Positions 15,446-21,813 of a DNA stretch of 22,483 nt are shown here, piece by piece. The stretch covers positions 1 through 22,483 of the forward strand of contig CALCEA010000059.1 in the NCBI GenBank assembly GCA_937900675.1, in the 5' to 3' direction. Each line of letters begins with the position of its first letter. Position 1 is the stretch's first letter. Made by a program: the position numbers and the translations under genes. The notes below the pieces were generated by a model. The model searched no databases. It was not told the DNA's origin and saw only the letters and a program-made list of their open reading frames with translations. This DNA comes from an uncultured Chitinophagaceae bacterium. Its GTDB lineage: Bacteria > Bacteroidota > Bacteroidia > Chitinophagales > Chitinophagaceae.

Positions 15446-16231
15446 ATGGCAAAAACGCAAAAAGAACAACCCCTCATTTTAGTCACCAATGACGATGGTA
15501 TTACTGCCCCTGGAATAAGAGCCCTAGTAGAAGCGGCCCTTCCCTTAGGCAAAGTGGTGGTGGTAGCTCCAGATAAACCTCAAAGCGGTATGGGACATGC
15601 CATCACCCTTGGGCAACATTTAAGATTGACGAAAGTACATTATATGGATGGCGTGGAAGCTTATGCTTGCAGCGGTACGCCTGTAGATTGTGTGAAGATT
15701 GCTGTAGATAAGATATTTCATAGAAAACCTACCATCTGTATCAGCGGAATCAATCATGGAGCGAATCATTCCATTAATGTGATTTATTCTGGGACCATGT
15801 CTGCTGCCTTGGAAGCTTCGATTGAAAGTATTCCAAGCATTGGTTTTAGCTTATTGGATTTAAGCATTGAGGCAGATTTTACCGCGGCTACACATTATGC
15901 GCGAATTATTATTGAACATGTTTTAGCCGATAAAAAATTAGACAAGCACCTTTGCTTGAATGTGAATATTCCTAAAGTAAAAAAGGAACTCATCAAAGGC
16001 ATTAAGATTTGTAAACAATCTTACGCTAAATATGAAGAAGAATATGTGGAGCGCAAAGATCCATATGGTAAAAAATATTTCTGGTTAACTGGTATTTTCA
16101 AAAACTTTGATAAATCCAAAGACACAGATGTTTGGGCGCTAGCGCATAATTATGTGAGTGTGGTACCAGTTCAGTTTGATTTAACCAATCATGCTTTGAA
16201 AGCCTCTCTTACTAAAAAATGGAAATGGTAA
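15446..16231 (+). CDS. surE: SurE, 5'/3'-nucleotidase (survival protein E)
   Basis: Metal-dependent phosphatase that removes phosphate from nucleoside monophosphates and, in some species, short polyphosphate. It is linked to stationary-phase survival in E. coli. The 261 residues have the SurE core: VTNDDGITAPGI (residues about 13-24) with the two metal-binding aspartates and the phosphate-site loop. VVAPDKPQSGMGHAIT carries the conserved serine and hydrophobic turn, and SGTPVDCVK and SGINHGANHSINVIYSGTMSAALE carry the metal-binding asparagine and the SGT motif. VWALAHNYVSVVPVQFDLT is the typical end. It leads an operon: its TAA shares a base with the ATG of the next gene (TAATG), then lpxB follows. 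Conserved pairing of surE with lpxB may reflect simple co-expression. It diverges from the XRE/S24 repressor, whose operator half-sites lie about 45-80 bases upstream. Confidence 0.95.
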   Translation: MAKTQKEQPLILVTNDDGITAPGIRALVEAALPLGKVVVVAPDKPQSGMGHAITLGQHLRLTKVHYMDGVEAYACSGTPVDCVKIAVDKIFHRKPTICISGINHGANHSINVIYSGTMSAALEASIESIPSIGFSLLDLSIEADFTAATHYARIIIEHVLADKKLDKHLCLNVNIPKVKKELIKGIKICKQSYAKYEEEYVERKDPYGKKYFWLTGIFKNFDKSKDTDVWALAHNYVSVVPVQFDLTNHALKASLTKKWKW

Positions 16232-16524
16232 TGTTACAAAAAGACAATTATGTATTGGGCGTTATATTAGGATTAGCACTCCCCTTCTTGGGATTTGCGG
16301 GATTCTATCAATGGAAATTTAGTGTGTTTACTGCACAGGAATTCTTGACCATATTATCACAACAAAAAACGGTACTGTCTGCAATGATCAGTGTGTCTTT
16401 ATTAATTAATGCAGCAGTATTGACTTTCTTTATTCAAAAGAAAAACGACAAAACAGCCAAGGGCATCTTTTTTACCACCTGTATTTATGCAGTAGTTGCT
16501 ATTGCATGTAAATGGTTTTTATAA
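16231..16524 (+). CDS. Small three-helix membrane protein of unknown function
   Basis: A 97-residue protein if translation starts at the ATG at 16231, which shares its first base with the surE stop (TAATG). An in-frame ATG at 16219 would add only MEMV. I prefer the coupled start, which puts a short polar head (MLQKDNY) before the first helix. Three hydrophobic segments are seen: VLGVILGLALPFLGFAGFY, VLSAMISVSLLINAAVLTFF and a last one, FFTTCIYAVVAIACKWFL, reaching the C-terminus. A charged loop (QKKNDKTAK) lies between the second and third. No catalytic motif is visible and I do not recognise a named family with confidence. The stop is immediately followed by the lpxB ATG (TAA-ATG), so it sits tightly between surE and lpxB. 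A helper role at the inner membrane is possible but unproven. Confidence 0.8.
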   Translation: MLQKDNYVLGVILGLALPFLGFAGFYQWKFSVFTAQEFLTILSQQKTVLSAMISVSLLINAAVLTFFIQKKNDKTAKGIFFTTCIYAVVAIACKWFL

Positions 16525-17637
16525 ATGCGTTATTATATTATAGCTGGTGAGGCCAGCGGAGACTTACACGGATCAAATTTGATCAAAGCCATTAAAGCAA
16601 AAGATAACCATGCTGTTATACAATGCTGGGGCGGAGATTTAATGCAAGCCGCAGGAGGCACACTGGTAAAGCATTATAGAGATCTTGCTTTTATGGGCTT
16701 TGTAGAAGTACTCATGAACCTTCGAACTATTTTATCCAATATCAAATTTTGTAAAAAAGACATCGAAGCATTTCAACCTGATGTATTAATTTGTATTGAT
16801 TATCCTGGATTTAATTTAAGAATTGCTGAATGGGCAAAACAAAAAAACATTAAGGTAGTTTACTTTATTGCTCCACAGGTTTGGGCATGGAAAGAAAACC
16901 GTGTCCCAGCCATGCGTAAAAATATTGATCGTTTACTATGTATACTTCCTTTTGAGAAAGCTTATTTTAAAGATAGATGGAATTGGGAGGTAGATTATGT
17001 TGGACATCCACTCATGCAGGTTTTGGCCGATCAAAAAAACTTGCCGCACCCTATCCCAGAAATTCAAGGACAAAATATCATTGCATTATTACCCGGCAGT
17101 CGTAAGCAGGAAATTTTAAAGAAGCTTCCAATTATGTTATCGGTTGTGAAGGCTTTTCCGAATTATCAATTTGCCATTGCACAAGCCCCAGGATTAGACG
17201 ATGCTTGGTTTAAAAATTTAGTGCCTTCTCAAAACAATATTCATATTGTTAAAGACAATACCTACGCTTTATTAAATCATAGTAAAGCAGCCTTGGTTAC
17301 TAGTGGTACTGCTACTTTAGAAACCGCTTTATTAGGTGTGCCAGAAATAGTTTGCTACAAGGGCAACCCAATTACATTAGCGCTCGCTAAGCGTTTTATT
17401 AAAATTAAATTCATTGCACTAGTGAATTTAATCATGGATAAAGAAGTGGTGAAAGAATTAATTCAAGAAGAATTGACCACGATTAATTTGGTAAACGCAT
17501 TAAAAGATTTATTGGAGAACCCAATAAAGCAAGCAAAGTTTAAAGCAGATTATGCTGCATTACAAAATACATTGTACACAGGTCAAAACGCTGCTGAAGT
17601 GGCAGCAGGGATTGTTTTAGAAGAACTTTCTAATTAA
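16525..17637 (+). CDS. lpxB: LpxB, lipid-A-disaccharide synthase
   Basis: Inner-membrane-associated glycosyltransferase (family GT19) that joins UDP-2,3-diacylglucosamine and lipid X to form the lipid A disaccharide, an essential step of lipopolysaccharide assembly. The 370 residues match the family length. The N-terminus YYIIAGEASGDLHGSNLI is diagnostic. It is followed by FMGFVEVL, CIDYPGFNLRIA and YFIAPQVWAWKENR, then VGHPL, LLPGSRKQEI and the donor-site TSGTATLETALLGVPEIVCYK. Hydrophobic patches rather than true transmembrane helices explain membrane binding. It shows that the organism is Gram-negative with lipid A. It is the last gene of the surE operon. Its last 21 bases overlap the end of a small gene on the opposite strand. 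Other lpx genes are not nearby. Confidence 0.96.
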   Translation: MRYYIIAGEASGDLHGSNLIKAIKAKDNHAVIQCWGGDLMQAAGGTLVKHYRDLAFMGFVEVLMNLRTILSNIKFCKKDIEAFQPDVLICIDYPGFNLRIAEWAKQKNIKVVYFIAPQVWAWKENRVPAMRKNIDRLLCILPFEKAYFKDRWNWEVDYVGHPLMQVLADQKNLPHPIPEIQGQNIIALLPGSRKQEILKKLPIMLSVVKAFPNYQFAIAQAPGLDDAWFKNLVPSQNNIHIVKDNTYALLNHSKAALVTSGTATLETALLGVPEIVCYKGNPITLALAKRFIKIKFIALVNLIMDKEVVKELIQEELTTINLVNALKDLLENPIKQAKFKADYAALQNTLYTGQNAAEVAAGIVLEELSN

Positions 17638-17781
17638 GATCACTAGTATTCCAATTAAAAATACAATCAAAGAAATTCTGTTCATGCCATGCATGGCTTT
17701 CATCATGCCTGTTCTCTCTTGATTGGGATCACGCTTTACTAAAAATAAATACTCTCCTATTTGTCTTAAGAATTTCTTCAT
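17617..17781 (-). CDS. 54-residue DUF6728-like membrane protein
   Basis: A short gene found by reading the gap after metX on the minus strand: ATG at 17781, TAA at 17617-17619. It encodes 54 residues beginning MKKFLRQIGEYLFLVKRDP and containing MKAMHGMNRIS, then one hydrophobic helix (SLIVFLIGILVILI) and a basic end RKFF. The basic N-terminal half facing the cytoplasm and a single C-terminal anchor fit a tail-anchored inner-membrane protein. I recall this pattern (FLRQIGEYL-RDP-MHGMNRIS then a helix) from the small Bacteroidota family DUF6728, which has no known function. The start lies seven bases after the metX stop, so the two are probably one transcript. Its 3' end overlaps lpxB by 21 bases. 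Confidence 0.82.
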   Translation of the reverse strand: MKKFLRQIGEYLFLVKRDPNQERTGMMKAMHGMNRISLIVFLIGILVILIRKFF

Positions 17782-17788
17782 AACAGTT

Positions 17789-18820
17789 TTACATTTTTGT
17801 TTTTTGAGAAATCAACCAACTCTTTAATAAAGTAGCAATCTGTTTTGTTTCAATAATGAAACCATCATGTCCATACATGGAATCAATCGCAATTAATTTT
17901 GCATTGGGCATATGATGTTCCATAAATCTTTGTTCATCTAATGGACAAAGGATATCGCTATTAATTCCAATAATGAATGTAGGTATTTTAATAGTAGCCA
18001 GTGTGGTCATTAAATCCCCTCCTCGTTTACGCGCCAAGTGATGACTATCCATTGATTTAGTTAATAACCAATAACTATAGGCATAAAATCTTTTCACCAA
18101 TTTCTCTCCCTGATAAATCATATAAGAAGATGCTTTGAAATTATCTATCTTCTCTGGATCCTCATCTGTTTGTTTTTCTTGGAAGATCCCATAATTGCGA
18201 TAAGTTAACATACCAATCGCTCTTGCAGCTTTTAATCCATTCGCTCCTGCATTTGGAGTAGCATCTTTCCAAGTTGGATCTGCTTCAATAGCTAATCTTT
18301 GAGCAGTATGAACAGCAACACCCCAAGCACTCTCTGAAGGAGAGGTAGCAATTAAAAACATTTTTTGAATAACAGATGGTTCGTATACTGCCCACTCTAG
18401 TGCTTGATATCCTCCCATACTTCCTCCCATCAATAAATCAATCTTATCAATGCCTAAATGTTTTCTTAATAAGATATGCGCTTCCACCATATCTCTAATG
18501 GTAAGCGTTGGGAAATTATTCAAACTAATTTCAGCACCTAAATCTTCCACACTCAACGGACCAGTTGATCCATAACATGAACCAATAATATTCGCACAAA
18601 TAATAAAATAATCATTCGGGTTAATCAAACTACCCTCACCTACTAAACCCTTCCACCAATCAGCCACATCACTATTAGCAGTTAATGCATGACATACCCA
18701 AGCCACTGGCTTACCAGGCTCATAAGTGCCATAGGTATGATAGGCGATCTTTAGCTTAGGTAAGCTAACACCACACTCTAGCGTGAAAGGTTGATTATAT
18801 TGATATATACTTGGCTCCAT
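17789..18820 (-). CDS. metX: Homoserine O-acetyltransferase (MetX family)
   Basis: Activates the hydroxyl of L-homoserine with an acyl-CoA so that sulfur can replace it in methionine synthesis. The 343-residue protein is an alpha/beta-hydrolase-fold transferase. HALTANSD (44-51) forms the oxyanion region, the nucleophile elbow is GGSMGG with S134, the acid is D289 in SDILCP and the base is H318 in YGHDGF. The segment around 135-200 (EWAVYEPSVIQKMFLIATSP, HTAQRLAIEADPTW) is typical of MetX. Acetyl-CoA is the usual donor in this phylum, but some MetX enzymes use succinyl-CoA, and the sequence alone does not let me decide. It is transcribed divergently from osmC-metZ from a shared palindromic -7 region, so both halves of the methionine step are controlled together. 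A 54-codon gene follows it. Confidence 0.94.
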   Translation of the reverse strand: MEPSIYQYNQPFTLECGVSLPKLKIAYHTYGTYEPGKPVAWVCHALTANSDVADWWKGLVGEGSLINPNDYFIICANIIGSCYGSTGPLSVEDLGAEISLNNFPTLTIRDMVEAHILLRKHLGIDKIDLLMGGSMGGYQALEWAVYEPSVIQKMFLIATSPSESAWGVAVHTAQRLAIEADPTWKDATPNAGANGLKAARAIGMLTYRNYGIFQEKQTDEDPEKIDNFKASSYMIYQGEKLVKRFYAYSYWLLTKSMDSHHLARKRGGDLMTTLATIKIPTFIIGINSDILCPLDEQRFMEHHMPNAKLIAIDSMYGHDGFIIETKQIATLLKSWLISQKTKM

Positions 18821-18833
18821 TTTTTATTTGAAT

Positions 18834-18850
18834 TACCTTTGGCAAAGGTA
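18834..18850. promoter_or_regulatory. Two-way promoter palindrome between metX and the osmC-metZ genes
   Basis: TACCTTTGGCAAAGGTA is a perfect odd-length palindrome made of two exact TAnnTTTG boxes back to back. The plus-strand box (18834-18841) points to the OsmC gene, with its ATG 48 bases on. The minus-strand box (18850-18843) points to metX, with its ATG 22 bases on. TTGG at 18811-18814 is a near -33 match for the plus direction at a 19-base spacing; the minus direction has none. Both leaders are too short for a SAM riboswitch. Confidence 0.6.
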
Positions 18851-18889
18851 CCAATAATTACAGTACATATATACTAACAAGCATTAACA

Positions 18890-19309
18890 ATGGCAACAAT
18901 ACATTTAAAGAGAATCGACGAAGATTATTTGTTTGAAACTACAGACGAAGCTGGTAAAACCATGGTGATGGACATCCCAACAGATCAAGGTGGTCATGGT
19001 GGCGGTGTTAGACCCATGCAAGCATTGTTAAGTGCCATGGGCGGTTGTAGTGGTGTAGATGTTGTGATGATTTTAAAAAAGCAAAAAGAAACCATTGAGC
19101 AATTTGAAATGGTGATTAGTGGTGAGAGAGCTGTGGGTAAAGAACCAGCATTATGGGAAACCGTAAATATTGTTTTCAAATTGAAAGGTTCTATGAGTCA
19201 AGAGAAAGCAGAAAAAGCATGTGCTTTATCGATAGATAAATATTGTTCTGTAGCAGCTACTTTAAGAGCAGCAGGTGCAGTCATCACATGGAGTGTTGAA
19301 ATACTATAA
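18890..19309 (+). CDS. OsmC/Ohr-family protein
   Basis: A 139-residue cytosolic protein of the OsmC superfamily, whose members reduce organic hydroperoxides with a pair of cysteines. Both are present: C53 in GGCSGVDV and C119 in KYCSVAATL. A conserved glutamate lies in the 69-90 region (TIEQFEMVISGERA). The overall pattern (N-terminal beta strands, central long helix LSAMGGCSGVDVVMILKKQ, C-terminal beta-alpha unit) fits a member closer to YhfA/OsmC-like proteins than to Ohr. A C111 in addition could form other disulfides. It sits 21 bases before metZ and shares the divergent promoter with metX. This links it by position to sulfur amino acid metabolism, but a sulfur-transfer role is inference only; plain peroxide defence is the safer reading. 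Confidence 0.88.
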   Translation: MATIHLKRIDEDYLFETTDEAGKTMVMDIPTDQGGHGGGVRPMQALLSAMGGCSGVDVVMILKKQKETIEQFEMVISGERAVGKEPALWETVNIVFKLKGSMSQEKAEKACALSIDKYCSVAATLRAAGAVITWSVEIL

Positions 19310-19330
19310 TTGAATTTTTAAAAAGGTTTT

Positions 19331-20494
19331 ATGCAACATAAGCAATCAAAATTAATTAGAGCGAGAGTGGAGCAAACAAAAAATAATGAGCACGCTTCTC
19401 CTTTATTCTTAACCAGCAGTTTCACTTTTGATAATGCTGAAGATATGCGTGCTGCCTTTGCTGATGAAACCGATGCCAATATTTACAGTAGATTCTCCAA
19501 TCCTTCTGTAAAAGAATTTGTAGATAGACTATGTATTTTAGAAAATGCTGAAGCAGGCTTTGCAACAGCAAGTGGGATGAGTGCAGTGTTTGGATCTTTT
19601 ATGGCTTTATTAAAAAAAGGCGATCATTTACTTTCATGCAATGCAGTTTTTGGAAGTACACATACCGTGATTTCAAAATACTTACCTAAATATGGAATTG
19701 ATTTTTCTTATGTAAGCACCAATGCAACAGAAGCAGAATGGGAAGCGGCTATCACGCCACAAACCAAAATGATTTATTTAGAATCCCCAACCAATCCAGG
19801 TTTGGACATACTAGATATTGCGATGATTAGCAGGGTTGCAAAAAAACACAATATCATTTTAAATGTAGACAACTGTTTTGCCACTCCTATTGGCCAAACA
19901 CCGATAGATTTGGGTGCAGATTTAGTAGTACACTCTGCTACTAAATGGATTGATGGTCAAGGCAGGGTTTTAGGAGGTGCAGTTTTAGGTAGAAAAGAAT
20001 TGATACACGAAATTTATTTATTCTGCAGAAGCACTGGACCATCCATGTCTCCTTTTAATGCTTGGGTATTAAGTAAGAGTTTAGAGACCTTAGAAGTGCG
20101 TATGGATCGTCATTGCGCTAGTGCACAGTATATCGCAGAAAAATTGGAGGGTAATGACAAAATCAATTTTGTTAAATATCCATTCTTAACTTCTCACCCA
20201 CAACATGCCATTGCTAAAGCACAAATGAAAAACGGTGGTGGAATTGTTTGCTTTGAATTAAAAGGCGGTATTGAAGCTGGAAGAAAATTCTTGAACCAAA
20301 TTAAGATGCTTTCTTTGACAGCTAATCTAGGCGATACAAGAAGCATTGCATCACATCCTGCTAGCACCACGCATGCCAAATTATCTGAGGCAGAACGCCA
20401 AGCAACAGGTATTACACCGGGCCTCATTAGAATCTCTGTTGGCCTTGAACACCGTGACGATATTTTAGCTGATATTTTACAGGCATTGAGCTAA
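19331..20494 (+). CDS. metZ: O-acyl-homoserine sulfhydrylase (MetZ-type, PLP-dependent)
   Basis: A Cys/Met-metabolism PLP enzyme that replaces the acyl group of O-acetyl- or O-succinyl-homoserine with sulfide to give homocysteine. The 387 residues contain YSRFSNP (52-58; Tyr and Arg bind PLP phosphate of the neighbouring subunit), SGMSAVFG (81-88), YLESPTNPGLDILD (149-162), D180 in NVDNCFATP (binds the pyridine nitrogen), and the Schiff-base lysine K205 in HSATKWIDGQGR. The SATKWIDGQGRVLGG form and overall length are typical of MetZ. Cystathionine synthases and gamma-lyases share the fold, so a minor alternative is cystathionine gamma-synthase. Pairing with MetX supports direct sulfhydrylation, with O-acetylhomoserine as the likely real substrate. 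AAAAAGG four bases before the ATG supports the start. Confidence 0.9.
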   Translation: MQHKQSKLIRARVEQTKNNEHASPLFLTSSFTFDNAEDMRAAFADETDANIYSRFSNPSVKEFVDRLCILENAEAGFATASGMSAVFGSFMALLKKGDHLLSCNAVFGSTHTVISKYLPKYGIDFSYVSTNATEAEWEAAITPQTKMIYLESPTNPGLDILDIAMISRVAKKHNIILNVDNCFATPIGQTPIDLGADLVVHSATKWIDGQGRVLGGAVLGRKELIHEIYLFCRSTGPSMSPFNAWVLSKSLETLEVRMDRHCASAQYIAEKLEGNDKINFVKYPFLTSHPQHAIAKAQMKNGGGIVCFELKGGIEAGRKFLNQIKMLSLTANLGDTRSIASHPASTTHAKLSEAERQATGITPGLIRISVGLEHRDDILADILQALS

Positions 20495-20503
20495 TATTTC
20501 AGC

Positions 20504-20592
20504 ACTTGTAGCTCGTTTTTTCGGGTATTTTTTAGTATTTTGAATGCGCTAAAAAAACCAAACTAACGATTCGTTTAATTAAAACTACAAGT
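20504..20592 (+). promoter_or_regulatory. Leader and probable promoter region of the transporter gene
   Basis: The 98-base gap before the transporter holds a bulged hairpin, GGTATTTTTTAG (20524-20535) with CTAAAAAAACC (20549-20559). Its loop contains TATTTTG (20536-20542), one base short of the -7 consensus. An 8-base inverted pair, ACTTGTAG (20504-20511) and CTACAAGT (20585-20592), brackets the region, and the second copy touches the ATG. Either terminator or regulatory use is possible; the evidence is weak. Confidence 0.3.
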
Positions 20593-21786
20593 ATGAAATT
20601 AAAGACCGGCTTTATGCTATCTGCCATGATGTTTCTCCAATATTATATCTGGGGTGCATGGTATGTGACGATGGGAACTTATATGGGTGAAGTATTAAAA
20701 TCTTCAGGTGTGGATGTAGGTGCTGCTTATAGTGCAGGTGCCATTGCCACTATTATCTCTCCTTTCTTTGTAGGTATGATTGCAGACAAATTCTTTGCTG
20801 CACAAAAAATTATGGGTGTATTGCATTTAGTAGGCGCTGCCCTATTGTATTATGCAACACAGGTAGACAATACCAGCTTTTACTGGGTAATCTTAGTATA
20901 CTCTTTATTGTATATGCCAACTATTGCTTTAAGTAATAGTGTTGCTTTTGCTCAAATGACCGATCCTGGAAAACAATTCCCTTGGATCAGGGTATTTGGA
21001 ACATTAGGATGGATTGTGGCTGGATTAATTATTTCTAAATTAGGTATTGAGAAAACTGCTGGCACATTCCATGTTGCAGCTGTGGTATCTGCAGTATTAG
21101 GCGTAATTAGTTTTGTATTACCTAACACTCCGCCAAAGGGTGCTGGCACTAAAACAGATTTAGGTGCGATCTTAGGAAAAGATGCATTCGTGTTATTAAA
21201 AGAAAAATCTTACTTAGTATTTTTTATTGCTGCTATTTTAATTTGTATCCCTCTTTCTTTTTACTACGGATTTGCTAATCCATTCTTAAACGAAGTGGGT
21301 TTAGAAAATGTAGCAGGTAAAATGACCATGGGTCAAATGTCAGAAGCCATATTCATCTTAGCCATCCCTTTCTTATTTAATAAAATTGGGGTAAAGAAAA
21401 TGTTGATCTTAGGAATGAGCGCTTGGGTATTAAGATATATTTGTTTTGCATACGGTACAACTGACGCAAGCTGGATGTTGTATGCTGGTATTATTTTACA
21501 TGGTGTTTGTTATGATTTCTTCTTTGTAACAGGTTATATGTATACTGAGAAAGCTGCTGGCGAAACCATTAAGAATGCTGCACAAGGCTTATTCACTTTT
21601 GCTACCTATGGTGTAGGTATGTTTATTGGTACTTGGTATAGTGGCTTTGTTGTAGACAATAACAAATTAGGAGAAGCACAACATGCTTGGACCAATATTT
21701 GGTTAACCCCTGCCGCGATTGCTGGTGCAGTATTAATTGCATTCATTCTTTTCTTTAAGGAAAGAAAATCAACAGCAACTGCTTAA
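20593..21786 (+). CDS. Major facilitator transporter, nucleoside:H+ symporter (NHS/NupG-like) family
   Basis: A 397-residue inner-membrane carrier with about 12 hydrophobic helices: FMLSAMMFLQYYIWGAWYVTMGTYMGEVL opens the first, and the last is PAAIAGAVLIAFILFF, ended by a basic tail KERKS. The start of the chain (FLQYYIWGAWYVTMGTYM), GMIADKFFAAQKIMG after helix 2, and FPWIRVFGTLGWIVAG in the middle are the words of the NHS family typified by E. coli NupG and XapB. Members in Bacteroidota are often encoded with sugar-processing oxidoreductases, so the true substrate may be a nucleoside or a sugar-like compound. A Gfo/Idh/MocA oxidoreductase starts 27 bases downstream, suggesting a joint uptake and oxidation unit. 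The membrane topology is a visual estimate. Confidence 0.86.
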   Translation: MKLKTGFMLSAMMFLQYYIWGAWYVTMGTYMGEVLKSSGVDVGAAYSAGAIATIISPFFVGMIADKFFAAQKIMGVLHLVGAALLYYATQVDNTSFYWVILVYSLLYMPTIALSNSVAFAQMTDPGKQFPWIRVFGTLGWIVAGLIISKLGIEKTAGTFHVAAVVSAVLGVISFVLPNTPPKGAGTKTDLGAILGKDAFVLLKEKSYLVFFIAAILICIPLSFYYGFANPFLNEVGLENVAGKMTMGQMSEAIFILAIPFLFNKIGVKKMLILGMSAWVLRYICFAYGTTDASWMLYAGIILHGVCYDFFFVTGYMYTEKAAGETIKNAAQGLFTFATYGVGMFIGTWYSGFVVDNNKLGEAQHAWTNIWLTPAAIAGAVLIAFILFFKERKSTATA

Positions 21787-21813
21787 ATTATTCAACACTA
21801 AAAATATTATACT

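Noticed and set aside
18821..18889. SAM-II or other SAM riboswitch controlling metX or metZ
   Set aside because: SAM-II elements occur before metX/metZ genes in some bacteria, but the predicted leaders here are only about 15-45 bases and show no pseudoknot-like pairing.
20504..20592. Long-range RNA switch from the ACTTGTAG/CTACAAGT pair before the transporter
   Set aside because: An 8-base match across 73 bases is weak evidence in AT-rich DNA and is listed only as part of the leader description.
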